Of a stretch of DNA of 64,000 nucleotides, positions 17,449-27,146 are shown piece by piece; position 1 is the stretch's first letter; every line of letters starts with the position of its first letter. The DNA comes from Thalassococcus halodurans (lineage in GTDB: Bacteria > Pseudomonadota > Alphaproteobacteria > Rhodobacterales > Rhodobacteraceae). Location: NCBI RefSeq assembly GCF_900108225.1, contig NZ_FNUZ01000002.1:932501-996500 (forward strand). Reading direction: 5' to 3'. Under the pieces are notes generated by a model, which did no database searches, had not been told where the DNA came from, and worked only from the letters and a program-made list of their open reading frames with translations. Made by a program: the position numbers and the translations under genes.

Positions 17449-18882
17449 TCAGGACGCTTCGCGCTCAAGCTCGGATTCATCTTCTGCATCTTCGATCCGC
17501 GCAATCCGTGCCCCGCCCTTGGCCGTGGTGACCACGCCCAAAGATTTCAGCTTACGGTGCAGTGCCGAGCGCTCCATGCCCACAAAGCTGGCTGTGCGAG
17601 AGATATTGCCACCAAAACGGTTGATCTGGGTCAGCAGATATTCACGCTCGAATGCCTCTCGTGCTTCGCGCAGCGGCAGTGTCGCCAGCGTGTTCGAAAG
17701 GACAACACGACCATCGTCCGAATCCTGACGGGGCGTTTCCTGCGGCAATTCGCGCGCCTCGATCTCGCCCGTACCATCGCCAAGGATCAGCACACGTTCG
17801 ACAAGGTTCTTCAACTGACGCACGTTGCCCGGCCAGACCATCGTCTGCAAAAGCGCAATCGCATCGGCGCTCAGGTCGCGCTTCGGCAGACCTTGGGCCT
17901 TATGGCACTCTTCGATAAAATGCGCGGTCAGCGCAGGAATATCCTCGCGGCGTTCTTCCAGCGACGGCACATCGATCGGCACAACATTCAGGCGGTGATA
18001 CAGTTCTTCGCGGAAGCGGCCTTCGTTGATTTCCTGATCCAGCGATTTGTTGGTCGACGAAATCACCCGCAGATCGACGCGCACCTTGTCCGCACCGCCC
18101 ACGCGCTGGAACTGTTGGTCCACCAGAATGCGCAGGATTTTGGACTGCGTACCAAGCGGCATATCCGCCACTTCATCAAAATAGATCACGCCGCCATGCG
18201 CCTGCTCTAGCAGTCCGGGCTCGACCCCGCGTTCAGCCGTTTCGCGACCGAACAGAACCTCTTCCATCGTCTCAGGCGAAACGCCCGCGCAGTTCACTGT
18301 CACAAACGGTGCCGAGGCGCGGTTGGATTTGGCATGGATATAGCGTGCCGCCACCTCTTTGCCGCTGCCAGCCGGTCCCGTCAGCATGACGCGACCATTG
18401 GATCGCGTCACCTTATCCAACTGAGATACCAGCTGGCGGAAGGCGGCGCTGTCACCGATCATTTCGGACGATTGGGTATCACGACGCTTCAGGCTCTGGT
18501 TTTCGCGACGCAGACGGGATGTTTCCATCGCACGACGGATGACAACCAGAAGCTGGTCAATGTTAAACGGCTTTTCGATGAAGTCGTAGGCGCCCTGCTT
18601 AATTGCAGCGACCGCGATCTCGATGTTGCCGTGGCCGGAAATAATGACCACAGGCACGTCAGGATTGTCACGCTTTACCGTTTTCAGAATGTCGATCCCG
18701 TCCATCTTGCTGTCTTTCAGCCAGATATCGAGGATCATCAGAGCGGGCGGCTCTTTGTTGACCTCGGCCATCGCCTCGGTCGAGTTTCCGGCAAGACGGG
18801 TCTTAAATCCCTCGTCTTCAAGGATATCACCGATCAATTCGCGGATATCGCGTTCGTCATCAACAATAAGAATGTCACCCAT
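17449..18882 (-). CDS. ntrX: Nitrogen/redox response regulator NtrX
   Basis: A 477-residue response regulator paired with NtrY. The receiver domain has the predicted phospho-acceptor Asp52 (LILDIWLKDS region), the central AAA+ domain has Walker A GPAGSGKE near 170 and Walker B VIYFDEVAD near 235, and a C-terminal Fis-type helix-turn-helix lies near 425-450. The loop that would carry GAFTGA is replaced by LFGRETAERGVEPGLLE, so contact with sigma-54 is not expected. That replacement is typical of alphaproteobacterial NtrX. It lies 15 bases after ntrY. An extra charged tail follows the DNA-binding helix. Confidence 0.94.
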   Translation of the reverse strand: MGDILIVDDERDIRELIGDILEDEGFKTRLAGNSTEAMAEVNKEPPALMILDIWLKDSKMDGIDILKTVKRDNPDVPVVIISGHGNIEIAVAAIKQGAYDFIEKPFNIDQLLVVIRRAMETSRLRRENQSLKRRDTQSSEMIGDSAAFRQLVSQLDKVTRSNGRVMLTGPAGSGKEVAARYIHAKSNRASAPFVTVNCAGVSPETMEEVLFGRETAERGVEPGLLEQAHGGVIYFDEVADMPLGTQSKILRILVDQQFQRVGGADKVRVDLRVISSTNKSLDQEINEGRFREELYHRLNVVPIDVPSLEERREDIPALTAHFIEECHKAQGLPKRDLSADAIALLQTMVWPGNVRQLKNLVERVLILGDGTGEIEARELPQETPRQDSDDGRVVLSNTLATLPLREAREAFEREYLLTQINRFGGNISRTASFVGMERSALHRKLKSLGVVTTAKGGARIARIEDAEDESELEREAS

Positions 18883-18897
18883 CTTTCAAATCCTTCT

Positions 18898-21165
18898 TCA
18901 AACCGTTTCCACTGTTTTCTGGGATGTTATTTTCTCAGCGCCAAACGCCAGAGGCAGTGTAATCACCGCCATCGCGCCGACCTGTGGAGCCCCCTCAAAC
19001 AGGGGCGCATCGTCAAGAGCCAGCGTGCCGCCATGCTCTTCGATGATCTTTTTGACAATCGGCAGACCCAATCCTGTGCCCTCGTCACGGGTGGTGACAT
19101 AGGGTTCAAATAGGCGGGCGCGGTCCTCGGGAAGACCGATGCCGTTGTCCATAATGCGGACTTCGCATTTGTTGTCGTGTATCGTCAGGCTGACGCGAAT
19201 TTCGCGCTCAAACCCTTCAGGCGCGCCATCTTTGACAAAGCTTTCAATGGCTTCGCCTGCGTTTTTCACAAGATTGGTCAGCGCCTGCGAAATCATTGTC
19301 GCGTCGATTTCCGCCATCACCGGCTGATCCGGCAGCATGGATTGGAACCGCACCTCGGGCTGACCGGCCTCTTGCAGGATCAGCACACCGCGTAGCAACT
19401 CGGCCAGATCTTCGGATTTGGTTTCCGGCTCTGGCATACGGGCGAACTTGGAGAACTCATCCACGATCCGGCGCAAGTCACCCGTTTGGCGGACGATCAC
19501 ATCGGTCATCTGTTCCAGCCGCTCGGCATCCTCGGCCTCAAGGCTGCGGGCAAACTTGCGACGGATACGTTCAGCCGACAGCTGGATCGGCGTCAAAGGG
19601 TTCTTGATCTCGTGCGCGATGCGGCGTGCCACATCACCCCACGCGGCCATACGCTGTGCACTGACCAAATCGGTCACGTCATCAAAGGCCACAACGTAGC
19701 CTTCCAACCCGCCATCTTCGCGACGACGCGTCGACATGCGGACCAGCAGGTTTTCCAAACGCCCGTCGCGGCTGACCTTGATTTCTTCCTGTTGAACCTC
19801 GGACCCGCTATCGACCAGCTTATCAAACAAGGGGCCAAATTCTGGAACCGCCACAGTGATCGGCAGGCTTTCTTCGGTTTCCTGCCAATCCAGCAAACGC
19901 TTGGCCGACCGGTTCACAAAGGCAACGCGCCCCTCGGAATCAAGACCGACAACACCGGATGTGACCGAGGTCAGCACCGAGTCGAACAGGCGCTGACGAC
20001 GTTCAATCTGGCGCGTGTTGTCCAACAGCGTTTCGCGCTGCGCCTTCAGCTGGCGGGTCATCTGGTTGAAGTAGCGGCCGAGCATGGCGATTTCGTCGTC
20101 ACCATCAGCGGCGCGAACCTGCACATCCAAATCCCCTGCCCCGACACGCTGCGCAGCACCAGCAAGGCTACCTACCGGACGCGACAGACGTTCAGCAAAC
20201 CAAAGCCCCAGCCAGACCGCCGCTAGGATCAGAAGCAAGGCAAAGCCAAGATACAGCAAAGCAAAGTCGAACAGACGGCGGCCCCGTTCGCTTTCTTGTT
20301 GCTGGTAAAAGCGCGCGGTTTCTTGTGTTTCGTCCAGCAGGTTCAGGATCGTACCGTCAACGTCGCGACTGACATAAAGATACCGGTCCGCAAACTGTGT
20401 CAGTGGCACCAAAGCGCGGAATTCGTTGTTGTCCCAATCCTCGATCAGAACAATGCCGTTGTCTTGCGCCTGTTTGATTTGCTCCAAAGAAGGCCGTTCG
20501 AAATCAAACAGATACGACCGTTCCCCGCGCGATTGAATTTCGCCCACGCCATCAATCAGATAAGCTTCACGCAGGCCGCGCTGAATTTGGGACTGACCGT
20601 TGGACAGAACCTGCCGCAATTCGCCGTCATCCATAAACCGCGCATTGCGGGCCGTTGTGTCGATAAATCCGGCCAACGCCTGCGCGTCTTGGGTCAGTTC
20701 GGCGCGATGTTCGGCCTCATAGTTTTCTGCAGCAGAGAGGGATGCGCCAACCACGTTCTGAACCCGTGTCGAAAACCACGTTTCTAAACCGAAATTGATG
20801 GTCAGCACCGCAAAAACGGCCACAGTGATCGTCGGCAACAACGCCATAATTGCAAACACGCCGGTCAATCGCAGGTGAAGCCGCGATCCAGCCGATTGGG
20901 CACGTCGTGCAGCAACGATGCCCGCAACGCGGGACAGAACCAAAGCCGCCAAAAGCAGAACGTAAACAAGGTCAGCCAGCAGGACCAACCGCAAAGACAG
21001 GCTTTGCGATGATGCATTCCCGAGCGGGCCAAGAACCAGATAGGTTGCAACAGCCAGCACAGGCCCCAGAAACACGAGCCCAAGCGCCAGAGCCGTCTTG
21101 AAACGGCGCTGGTTTCTAAGTTGCGTCAACTGCGCAAACTTCAATTGTCGTGCCCGAGTGGCCAC
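18898..21165 (-). CDS. ntrY: Sensor histidine kinase NtrY
   Basis: The 755-residue membrane kinase phosphorylates NtrX. An N-terminal membrane region with three or four helices (about 25-130), a periplasmic segment to about 300, another helix, HAMP (about 330-385), PAS (about 395-500), HisKA with the phospho-His in [14 protein letters not shown], and HATPase with NGIGLP and EGTGLGLPIVKKI are seen in order. The GTG at 21165 is chosen because GAGGG sits five bases upstream and no good ATG occurs earlier. It follows ntrC after 99 bases. In alphaproteobacteria NtrYX responds to nitrogen and redox state. Confidence 0.94.
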   Translation of the reverse strand: MATRARQLKFAQLTQLRNQRRFKTALALGLVFLGPVLAVATYLVLGPLGNASSQSLSLRLVLLADLVYVLLLAALVLSRVAGIVAARRAQSAGSRLHLRLTGVFAIMALLPTITVAVFAVLTINFGLETWFSTRVQNVVGASLSAAENYEAEHRAELTQDAQALAGFIDTTARNARFMDDGELRQVLSNGQSQIQRGLREAYLIDGVGEIQSRGERSYLFDFERPSLEQIKQAQDNGIVLIEDWDNNEFRALVPLTQFADRYLYVSRDVDGTILNLLDETQETARFYQQQESERGRRLFDFALLYLGFALLLILAAVWLGLWFAERLSRPVGSLAGAAQRVGAGDLDVQVRAADGDDEIAMLGRYFNQMTRQLKAQRETLLDNTRQIERRQRLFDSVLTSVTSGVVGLDSEGRVAFVNRSAKRLLDWQETEESLPITVAVPEFGPLFDKLVDSGSEVQQEEIKVSRDGRLENLLVRMSTRRREDGGLEGYVVAFDDVTDLVSAQRMAAWGDVARRIAHEIKNPLTPIQLSAERIRRKFARSLEAEDAERLEQMTDVIVRQTGDLRRIVDEFSKFARMPEPETKSEDLAELLRGVLILQEAGQPEVRFQSMLPDQPVMAEIDATMISQALTNLVKNAGEAIESFVKDGAPEGFEREIRVSLTIHDNKCEVRIMDNGIGLPEDRARLFEPYVTTRDEGTGLGLPIVKKIIEEHGGTLALDDAPLFEGAPQVGAMAVITLPLAFGAEKITSQKTVETV

Positions 21166-21264
21166 AGCCGCCCTCGCATTGATTGGCCGTCAAACGCGAC
21201 CTACCGCCATATATTGTGGTCTCATCGACGCAAAGTGCATCGCGGCCACGGTTGTGTGGCGATT

Positions 21265-22635
21265 TTACATCAACTTACGGCGTCGTGTCACGCGAATATC
21301 GAGGTCGGTGATCTTCTTTCTTAGCGTATTTCGGTTGATGCCCAGCAAATCGGCGCATTTCGCCTGATTTCCACCTGTCGCTTCCAGCGCGATTTCAATC
21401 AGCGGGCCTTCGACTTCTTTCAGGATACGGCCATAGAGCCCCGGGGGCGGCAACATAGAGCCGTGCAGGTCAAAGTACCGACGCAAATGGCGAGAGACCG
21501 AGGTAGACAGCTTTTCGCTATCGCCGCCACGCAGGATCGGACCTGTTTCAGGCTGGTTGCCCAGAACGGCCTCAACCTCGGCCTTGGTGATTTCGTCAGC
21601 ACGACTGGTCAGCGACAAACGGCGTACGGCGTTTTCCAACTGACGCACGTTGCCCGGCCATGAATAGGCGCGGAAAATCTCGCCCGCATCATCAGACAAC
21701 CAACGCTTAGGCCCACCTTCCCGTTCGATGCGGGCAAGGAAGTGATCGGTCAACAGCTGAATATCTTCCACCCGTTCACGCAGGGACGGCACCGCAACGG
21801 TGGCGCCGGACAGACGATAGTACAGATCGCGGCGCACACGGCCGTTTTCCATTTCCTGCGACAGATCGGTCTGGCTGGTCGCCATGAAACGCGGCACATG
21901 TTCGCCCGGAACATCCATCATGCGAACGATCCGCGCCTGGATTTCATCGTCGATATCGCCGATTTCATCGATCAGCAGCGTCCCGCCTTTCACCCGCGCC
22001 AGAACGCGTGCAGGGCCTTCCAGATCGGACAGATCGGCGGCAGTCACCGTTACGAACGGCAACATACGACGATCCGAGAAGTCATGAATTGCCCGCGCGA
22101 TCAGAGACTTACCCGTGCCACTTTCCCCACAAATCAGAACCGGAAGATCGGTGTTCATCACCCTTGCGACCAGTCGATACAGCGCCTGCATCGCAGGGGT
22201 TTTACCGATCAGCGGCAGCTCTTCGGGCCCGTCTGCGTTTTCAGAGGGCTCGTCCTTGCGCGGGGCGACATTGCGGTTTTCCAACGCGCGCGCCGTGCGC
22301 TTCATCAGGTCCGGCAGGTCAAACGGCTTGGGCAGATAGTCATACGCCTCGGCCTCGGCGGCCTGAATGGCGGTCATGATTGTGTTCTGCGCGGAGATCA
22401 CGATCACCGGAAGGTCCGGTCGATCCTGATGGATTTTCGGCAGCATTTCCAAACCGTTGCCGTCCGGCATGACGACGTCGGAAATGACCACATCGCCCTT
22501 CCCTTCGCCAACCCAGCGCATCAACGTCGTCAAGGACGACGTCGCATGCACCTTACACCCCGCGCGCGTCAGCGCCTGCGTCAGAACTGTCCGGATCGTG
22601 CGATCATCATCAGCTACAAGAACTGTACCGTCCAT
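21265..22635 (-). CDS. ntrC: Nitrogen regulatory protein NtrC, lacking the GAFTGA loop
   Basis: A 456-residue response regulator for nitrogen limitation. The receiver has the predicted phospho-Asp53 ([13 protein letters not shown]). The AAA+ domain has Walker [15 protein letters not shown] near 170 and [10 protein letters not shown] near 225, and a Fis-type DNA-binding helix closes the protein ([19 protein letters not shown]). Between the Walkers the sigma-54 contact motif GAFTGA is missing, and the sequence reads [19 protein letters not shown]. In Rhodobacter capsulatus an NtrC of this kind activates sigma-70 polymerase, so the same is expected here. Its ATG overlaps the ntrB TGA by one base. 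Confidence 0.95.
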   Translation of the reverse strand: MDGTVLVADDDRTIRTVLTQALTRAGCKVHATSSLTTLMRWVGEGKGDVVISDVVMPDGNGLEMLPKIHQDRPDLPVIVISAQNTIMTAIQAAEAEAYDYLPKPFDLPDLMKRTARALENRNVAPRKDEPSENADGPEELPLIGKTPAMQALYRLVARVMNTDLPVLICGESGTGKSLIARAIHDFSDRRMLPFVTVTAADLSDLEGPARVLARVKGGTLLIDEIGDIDDEIQARIVRMMDVPGEHVPRFMATSQTDLSQEMENGRVRRDLYYRLSGATVAVPSLRERVEDIQLLTDHFLARIEREGGPKRWLSDDAGEIFRAYSWPGNVRQLENAVRRLSLTSRADEITKAEVEAVLGNQPETGPILRGGDSEKLSTSVSRHLRRYFDLHGSMLPPPGLYGRILKEVEGPLIEIALEATGGNQAKCADLLGINRNTLRKKITDLDIRVTRRRKLM

Positions 22636-23720
22636 CAGTCGGTCTCCTTTGCGTCACGGGGGGCCAGCGGCAGGGAAATGCGGAAGCGTGTTTTCCCGGG
22701 GACGCTGTCGACAGAAATCCATCCGTCGTGATCAGAAATAATTTTGGACACGAGCGCGAGGCCAAGCCCCGTGCCGTTTTCCTTGCCAGATACAAACGGG
22801 TCGAAAACATCGCCTTCAATGTCTGGCGGCAATCCCGGACCATCGTCGATAATTTCGATCTGAAGGGGCAGAGACTGCCCTGTTCCATCCGATCTGCGCA
22901 GGCGGAAACTGTGTTCGTAGAACGTATGCAGACGGATCGTGCCGCCTTGCTGCGGGTCGGCGGCCTCGGACGCGTTTTTAACCAGATTCAACACCACTTG
23001 GAGCAACTGGTCCGGATCACCGTAGGCCAGAGGCAAGGACGGATCGTAGTCCTCGATTATCTTCATATGCCCGCCGAACCCCAACAGGGCAGAACGCCGT
23101 GCGCGGTCCAAAACATCGTGGATGTTAACCGCCTTCCGTTCGGGCGCAGACAGGTTTCCGAATTGTTCGACCTGCTCCAGCAGTTTTACGATGCGGCGGG
23201 TTTCCGCAACGATCAGGTCGGTCAGTTCCAGATCTTCCTTGTTCAGGTTCATCGACAAAAGCTGAGCCGCGCCGGTGATCCCCGCCAAAGGGTTCTTGAT
23301 TTCATGCGCCAGCATCTCGGCCATACCGATCGCGGATTTGGCTGCCGATTTCACAGAATGGTTCTGCGTCATACGCCCCGCCAACTCACGGGGGCTGATC
23401 AGCATGATCATCCAACCCGGCTGGTTCTGAATCGGCGCGATGTGCAGCGAGCAGACCAAGGGTGGGCGATTGCCTGTGCCGACATCGACATCATTCACAA
23501 ACAAAGGCGTGCCCTGTTCGCGGGCCCGTTTGAAGCTGGCCTCAAGCGGAGCATCCACTGCCAGTTTATCCCAAACGGGCTGACCAAGCAGCGTCTTGGT
23601 CGAATTGTTCATGAACCCTTCAGCGGCGGGGTTCAGATCGGCAATCAGATCCGACCCGTCGATCAGGATTGCAGGAACCGGAAGCGAAGACCAAAGCGCG
23701 AATTCTAGGCCGGTGTTCAT
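22635..23720 (-). CDS. ntrB: Nitrogen sensor histidine kinase NtrB
   Basis: A 361-residue soluble kinase/phosphatase that controls NtrC in response to PII proteins. It has an N-terminal PAS domain (about 5-115), HisKA with the phospho-His in [16 protein letters not shown] near residue 139, and a C-terminal ATPase with [16 protein letters not shown] and [14 protein letters not shown]. No membrane segment is present, as expected. The start overlaps the dusB stop by 4 bases and its stop overlaps ntrC by one base, giving the conserved nifR3-ntrB-ntrC order. Confidence 0.95.
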   Translation of the reverse strand: MNTGLEFALWSSLPVPAILIDGSDLIADLNPAAEGFMNNSTKTLLGQPVWDKLAVDAPLEASFKRAREQGTPLFVNDVDVGTGNRPPLVCSLHIAPIQNQPGWMIMLISPRELAGRMTQNHSVKSAAKSAIGMAEMLAHEIKNPLAGITGAAQLLSMNLNKEDLELTDLIVAETRRIVKLLEQVEQFGNLSAPERKAVNIHDVLDRARRSALLGFGGHMKIIEDYDPSLPLAYGDPDQLLQVVLNLVKNASEAADPQQGGTIRLHTFYEHSFRLRRSDGTGQSLPLQIEIIDDGPGLPPDIEGDVFDPFVSGKENGTGLGLALVSKIISDHDGWISVDSVPGKTRFRISLPLAPRDAKETD

Positions 23721-24703
23721 GCTGCGGCCTCGTCAAGTTCGGGATGATCTGCCAAAGCATCAGGCAAGAGCGCCAGAACCTCGGCTGCGGTTTTTGCTGT
23801 CAGTACACGTTTGCGCAACGCAACCGGTGTCCGCGCGTTGTCCATATACCAACCCAGATGCTTGCGCGCGACGCGCAGGCCCAGATCAGCGCCGTAGAAA
23901 TCCAGCATCGCCTCGTAGTGACCTGACACCAGATCGACCAGTTCGCTGCCTTCCGGCACGCTGGGCGCGCGGCCGCCATAAAGCTCGGCCGCGATCTGCG
24001 CCAATATCCAGGGACGCCCTTGCGCGCCCCGACCGATCATCACGCCGTCCGCGCCTGACGCATCCAACGCGTTCTGCGCGTCTGTGGCCGAACAAATATC
24101 ACCGTTTGCTATCACTGGTATATCTACTGCTTCTTTGATCTTGGAAATCGCCGCCCAATCGGCGCGACCTTTGTAAAACTGACAGCGCGTGCGCCCGTGG
24201 ATGACAATCATCTGAATGCCAGCGGCCTCGGCCCGTTGAGCCAGTTGATCCGCATTGTGGCTGTCATCATCCCAACCCAGTCTGGTTTTCAGCGTCACAG
24301 GTACATCTACCGCCTCAACAACGGCCTCGATCAGGCGTAGGGCATGATCCAGATCGCGCAACAGCGCAGAACCCGAATACCCACCCACGACCTTTTTCGC
24401 GGGGCACCCCATATTAATGTCGATCACCTTGGCACCGTTGCCTTCGACCAATTTGGCGGCTTCTGCCATCCAAACGGGATCGCGACCGGCAAGCTGGACC
24501 GACGTATTTTCAACGCCAAAGCCAAGCTCGGCCTTTTCGCGTGTCGCCCACTTGCCCTGCACCAGTTCCTGCGATGCGATCATCTCGCTCACAACGAGAC
24601 CTGCACCGAAACTGGAGACCAGTGTTCGGAACGGCAAATCGGTGATTCCCGCCAAAGGAGCGAGAAGAACCGGTTTCGGGATGTCAGCGGACCCAATACG
24701 CAA
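23717..24703 (-). CDS. dusB: tRNA-dihydrouridine synthase DusB (NifR3), TTG start
   Basis: A 328-residue flavin enzyme that reduces uridine to dihydrouridine in the tRNA D-loop. The FMN-binding TIM barrel begins with [35 protein letters not shown] near residue 97 contains the catalytic cysteine, and [11 protein letters not shown] near 168 binds RNA/FMN. No ATG lies near the conserved N-terminus, and the predicted start is TTG at 24703 with only a weak AGG upstream. It is the first gene of the dusB-ntrBC transcript, classically called nifR3 in Rhodobacter. Confidence 0.93.
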   Translation of the reverse strand: MRIGSADIPKPVLLAPLAGITDLPFRTLVSSFGAGLVVSEMIASQELVQGKWATREKAELGFGVENTSVQLAGRDPVWMAEAAKLVEGNGAKVIDINMGCPAKKVVGGYSGSALLRDLDHALRLIEAVVEAVDVPVTLKTRLGWDDDSHNADQLAQRAEAAGIQMIVIHGRTRCQFYKGRADWAAISKIKEAVDIPVIANGDICSATDAQNALDASGADGVMIGRGAQGRPWILAQIAAELYGGRAPSVPEGSELVDLVSGHYEAMLDFYGADLGLRVARKHLGWYMDNARTPVALRKRVLTAKTAAEVLALLPDALADHPELDEAAA

Positions 24704-24886
24704 GATTTAGCGCCTATTCATTGTGCATCTACTTCGAGCTACCCCGCAGCATTGCCTTGATCAACGGCAATAGACCGTTTTCCGGCCAGCAAAAAGGCAC
24801 ATGCCCAAAAATTAAGCAAATACCTTCGGACGATTGCGCGCCACCCTGTCAAAGCCTAGGAAGTGCTAAATCCTGAGGAACCCTTT

Positions 24887-25558
24887 ATGACCACAGCAAC
24901 CATCATCGTCGCGGCAGGTCGCGGGACGCGTGCTGGCGGCCCCAAACCCAAGCAGTGGCAGCAGATCAACGGGCGTATGGTTGCCGACTGGACGATTGAT
25001 CTGTTCCTACCCTATGGCCCTGTGGTTCTGGTCATAAATCCGGATGACACAGATATTGCCGACACGCTGAAGGCGCGGGACCAGATCATGCTGGCCACCG
25101 GTGCATCCGAGCGCGCAGGATCGGTGCGCGCCGGGCTTGAGCAATTAACCGGCATCCAACCGGACAAGGTGCTGATCCACGATGTCGCCCGCCCCTGTAC
25201 GCCCAAGCCCGTCATCGACAGCGTTCTTGCCGCGCTGGAAACAGGTAAAGCTGCGGCCCCCGCCCTGCCCGTGACAGATGCGCTGTGGATGGGGGAAAAC
25301 GGATTTGTCACAGGCACCCGCGATCGCACAGGCCTGTTTCGCGCGCAAACTCCGCAAGGTTTCGACTACCAAACGATCCTGTCCGCACATCAAAACCACC
25401 CGGGCACCGCCGCCGACGATGTAGAAGTCGCCCGTGCCGCAGGGATCGAGGTTGCGATCACCCAAGGATCGGACCTAAACCTGAAGATCACCGCGCCCGA
25501 AGATTTCGACCGCGCGTCCCGCATTCTGGAGGAACTTTATGGATCTGCGACTGGGTAA
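24887..25558 (+). CDS. ispD: 2-C-methyl-D-erythritol 4-phosphate cytidylyltransferase
   Basis: A 223-residue enzyme that joins CTP to methylerythritol phosphate in the non-mevalonate isoprenoid pathway. The nucleotide-binding N-terminus [25 protein letters not shown] near residue 100 and the later [12 protein letters not shown] are family signatures. ATG 24887 follows GAGGAA by six bases. A GTG at 24863 is not needed. The last 20 bases overlap ispF in another frame. The two enzymes are adjacent here, whereas many alphaproteobacteria have them fused. Confidence 0.95.
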   Translation: MTTATIIVAAGRGTRAGGPKPKQWQQINGRMVADWTIDLFLPYGPVVLVINPDDTDIADTLKARDQIMLATGASERAGSVRAGLEQLTGIQPDKVLIHDVARPCTPKPVIDSVLAALETGKAAAPALPVTDALWMGENGFVTGTRDRTGLFRAQTPQGFDYQTILSAHQNHPGTAADDVEVARAAGIEVAITQGSDLNLKITAPEDFDRASRILEELYGSATG

Positions 25559-26018
25559 CGGCTTTGACGTGCACCGCTTTTGCGAGGGCGACCACGTCGT
25601 TCTGTGTGGCGTCAACGTCCCGCATGACAAAGGGCTAAAAGGCCATTCGGATGCCGATGTCGGAATGCACGCGGCCACCGACGCGATCTATGGCGCATTG
25701 GCAGAGGGCGACATCGGTCAGCATTTCCCGCCCTCCGATCCCCAGTGGAAAGGGGCCGAAAGCCACATCTTCTTGCGCCACGCCGTCGATCTGGCCAGCC
25801 AGAAGGGCTATTCCATCTGCAACATCGACGTGACGCTGATCTGCGAAAAACCCAAGATCGGGCCACATGCCGCCCGCATGCGCAAGGTCATGGCACAAAT
25901 CACCGGGCTGAATCCCGATCAGGTGTCGGTCAAAGCAACGACCTCTGAACAATTGGGCTTTACGGGCCGCGAAGAAGGCATCGCGGCCATCGCCACAGCC
26001 GCTTTGGTGCGCACATGA
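25539..26018 (+). CDS. ispF: 2-C-methyl-D-erythritol 2,4-cyclodiphosphate synthase
   Basis: A 159-residue trimeric enzyme that forms the cyclic diphosphate intermediate of the non-mevalonate pathway. Zinc ligands are visible in GNGFDVHRF (Asp and His near residues 9-11) and in [16 protein letters not shown] near 36. [17 protein letters not shown] closes the active site. A GGAGGAA site lies inside the end of ispD, six bases before the ATG. The 20-base overlap with ispD indicates separate but coupled genes. Confidence 0.95.
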   Translation: MDLRLGNGFDVHRFCEGDHVVLCGVNVPHDKGLKGHSDADVGMHAATDAIYGALAEGDIGQHFPPSDPQWKGAESHIFLRHAVDLASQKGYSICNIDVTLICEKPKIGPHAARMRKVMAQITGLNPDQVSVKATTSEQLGFTGREEGIAAIATAALVRT

Positions 26019-26515
26019 GCCGCCTGATCGCCACCGTCTTTGGCGTAGGCTATCTGCGCCCCGCCCCCGGGACATGGGGCTCATTGGCAGCCCTGCCCTT
26101 GTTTTACGGATTGCACCTTCTTGGCGGCATTGTCGCGACGTTGATCGGCGTCATCGCTGTGGGGGTCGTCGGTTACTGGGCCACTAAGCAGATGACCCAA
26201 GGAAGCGACAACCACGACCCCAGCGAAATCGTGATTGACGAGGTTCTGGGTCAGTGGATTGCCCTGCTCCCCGTATCCTACGGCGCGGTTTTCGCAGGCG
26301 CAGACATTCTCACCCTCTGGCCCGGTTGGGCTGTCGGTTTTGCCGCGTTCCGTCTTTTCGACATCTGGAAGCCCTGGCTTGTCGGGCGTGCAGACCGCCG
26401 CAATGATGCTGTTGGCGTAATGCTGGACGACGCATTTGCCGGTGTTTTCGCGGCCATCGTGGTGTTTATCGCCGCAGCCCTCTACCACATTCCTCTGATC
26501 ATGGCCGCACAATGA
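26015..26515 (+). CDS. pgpA: Phosphatidylglycerophosphatase A
   Basis: A 166-residue inner-membrane enzyme that dephosphorylates phosphatidylglycerophosphate in phospholipid synthesis. The N-terminus [19 protein letters not shown] and the central [16 protein letters not shown] are PgpA family landmarks, the second holding the acidic active-site residues. [12 protein letters not shown] follows near residue 125. Three or four membrane helices are predicted. It overlaps ispF by 4 bases and pncC by 4 bases, so the four genes form one tight transcript. Confidence 0.93.
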   Translation: MSRLIATVFGVGYLRPAPGTWGSLAALPLFYGLHLLGGIVATLIGVIAVGVVGYWATKQMTQGSDNHDPSEIVIDEVLGQWIALLPVSYGAVFAGADILTLWPGWAVGFAAFRLFDIWKPWLVGRADRRNDAVGVMLDDAFAGVFAAIVVFIAAALYHIPLIMAAQ

Positions 26516-26991
26516 CCCAAGCCCTGTCCGAACAGCTTTTGGCGCTTGCTACGGACAAGCGACTGACCGTCACAACGGCGGAAAGCTGTACGGGCGGGAT
26601 GGTCGCGGCGGCCATCACCGACATCGCGGGCAGTTCGACCATCTTCGAACGGGGCTTTGTCACCTATTCAAACCAAGCCAAGCACGACATGCTTGGCGTC
26701 AGAACTGAAACGCTTGATGCCTTTGGCGCGGTCTCCGAAGAGGTCGCCCGCGAAATGGCCGAAGGCGCACGGTCGGCTGCGAACGCCGACATCGCCGTCG
26801 CAATCAGCGGCATCGCTGGCCCGGGCGGATCCGAATTCAAACCTGAAGGTCGTGTGTGCTTTGGATGGTCGAGCATCCAAGGCACAGGCAGCGAAACCAT
26901 CGAATTCGGAGCGATCGGACGCGACAAAGTGCGTCAGGCATCAACCAAACACGCACTGCAAAAGCTGCTCAACGCAGCGACTCTGCTCTGA
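26512..26991 (+). CDS. pncC: Nicotinamide-nucleotide amidase (CinA C-terminal domain)
   Basis: A 159-residue stand-alone CinA C-terminal domain, the amidase that deamidates nicotinamide mononucleotide in NAD recycling. TTAESCTGGMVAAAITDIAG near residue 22 contains the catalytic Ser region, and AISGIAGPGGSEFKPEGRV near 102 the rest of the active site. The N-terminal competence-associated domain of longer CinA proteins is absent. The ATG overlaps the pgpA stop by 4 bases. It is the last gene of the ispDF-pgpA unit. Confidence 0.93.
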   Translation: MTQALSEQLLALATDKRLTVTTAESCTGGMVAAAITDIAGSSTIFERGFVTYSNQAKHDMLGVRTETLDAFGAVSEEVAREMAEGARSAANADIAVAISGIAGPGGSEFKPEGRVCFGWSSIQGTGSETIEFGAIGRDKVRQASTKHALQKLLNAATLL

Positions 26992-27146
26992 TCAATAAGT
27001 ACGCACAGCGCGAAAATACCGCCCATTTTTTAATCTTTTTCAAAACGCACCCATTTTAACCACTCAGATTCACCCATCGCTGCTTTTTTTCGCGCTTCAC
27101 ATACGCTTTCTCCCGCCCAAACAAAAAACGCTGGAAGGGAAATCAA

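Noticed and set aside
16488-17531. A 347-codon plus-strand frame opposite trkA
   Set aside because: Antisense of a clear TrkA gene with typical shadow composition.
24704-24886. Possible tRNA or small RNA between dusB and ispD
   Set aside because: No cloverleaf, TTCGA arm or terminator could be found. Looks like a plain divergent promoter region.
26992-27146. Sigma-54 promoter before amt
   Set aside because: No TGGC-N8-TTGC-like pair was found, and NtrC lacks the sigma-54 contact loop.
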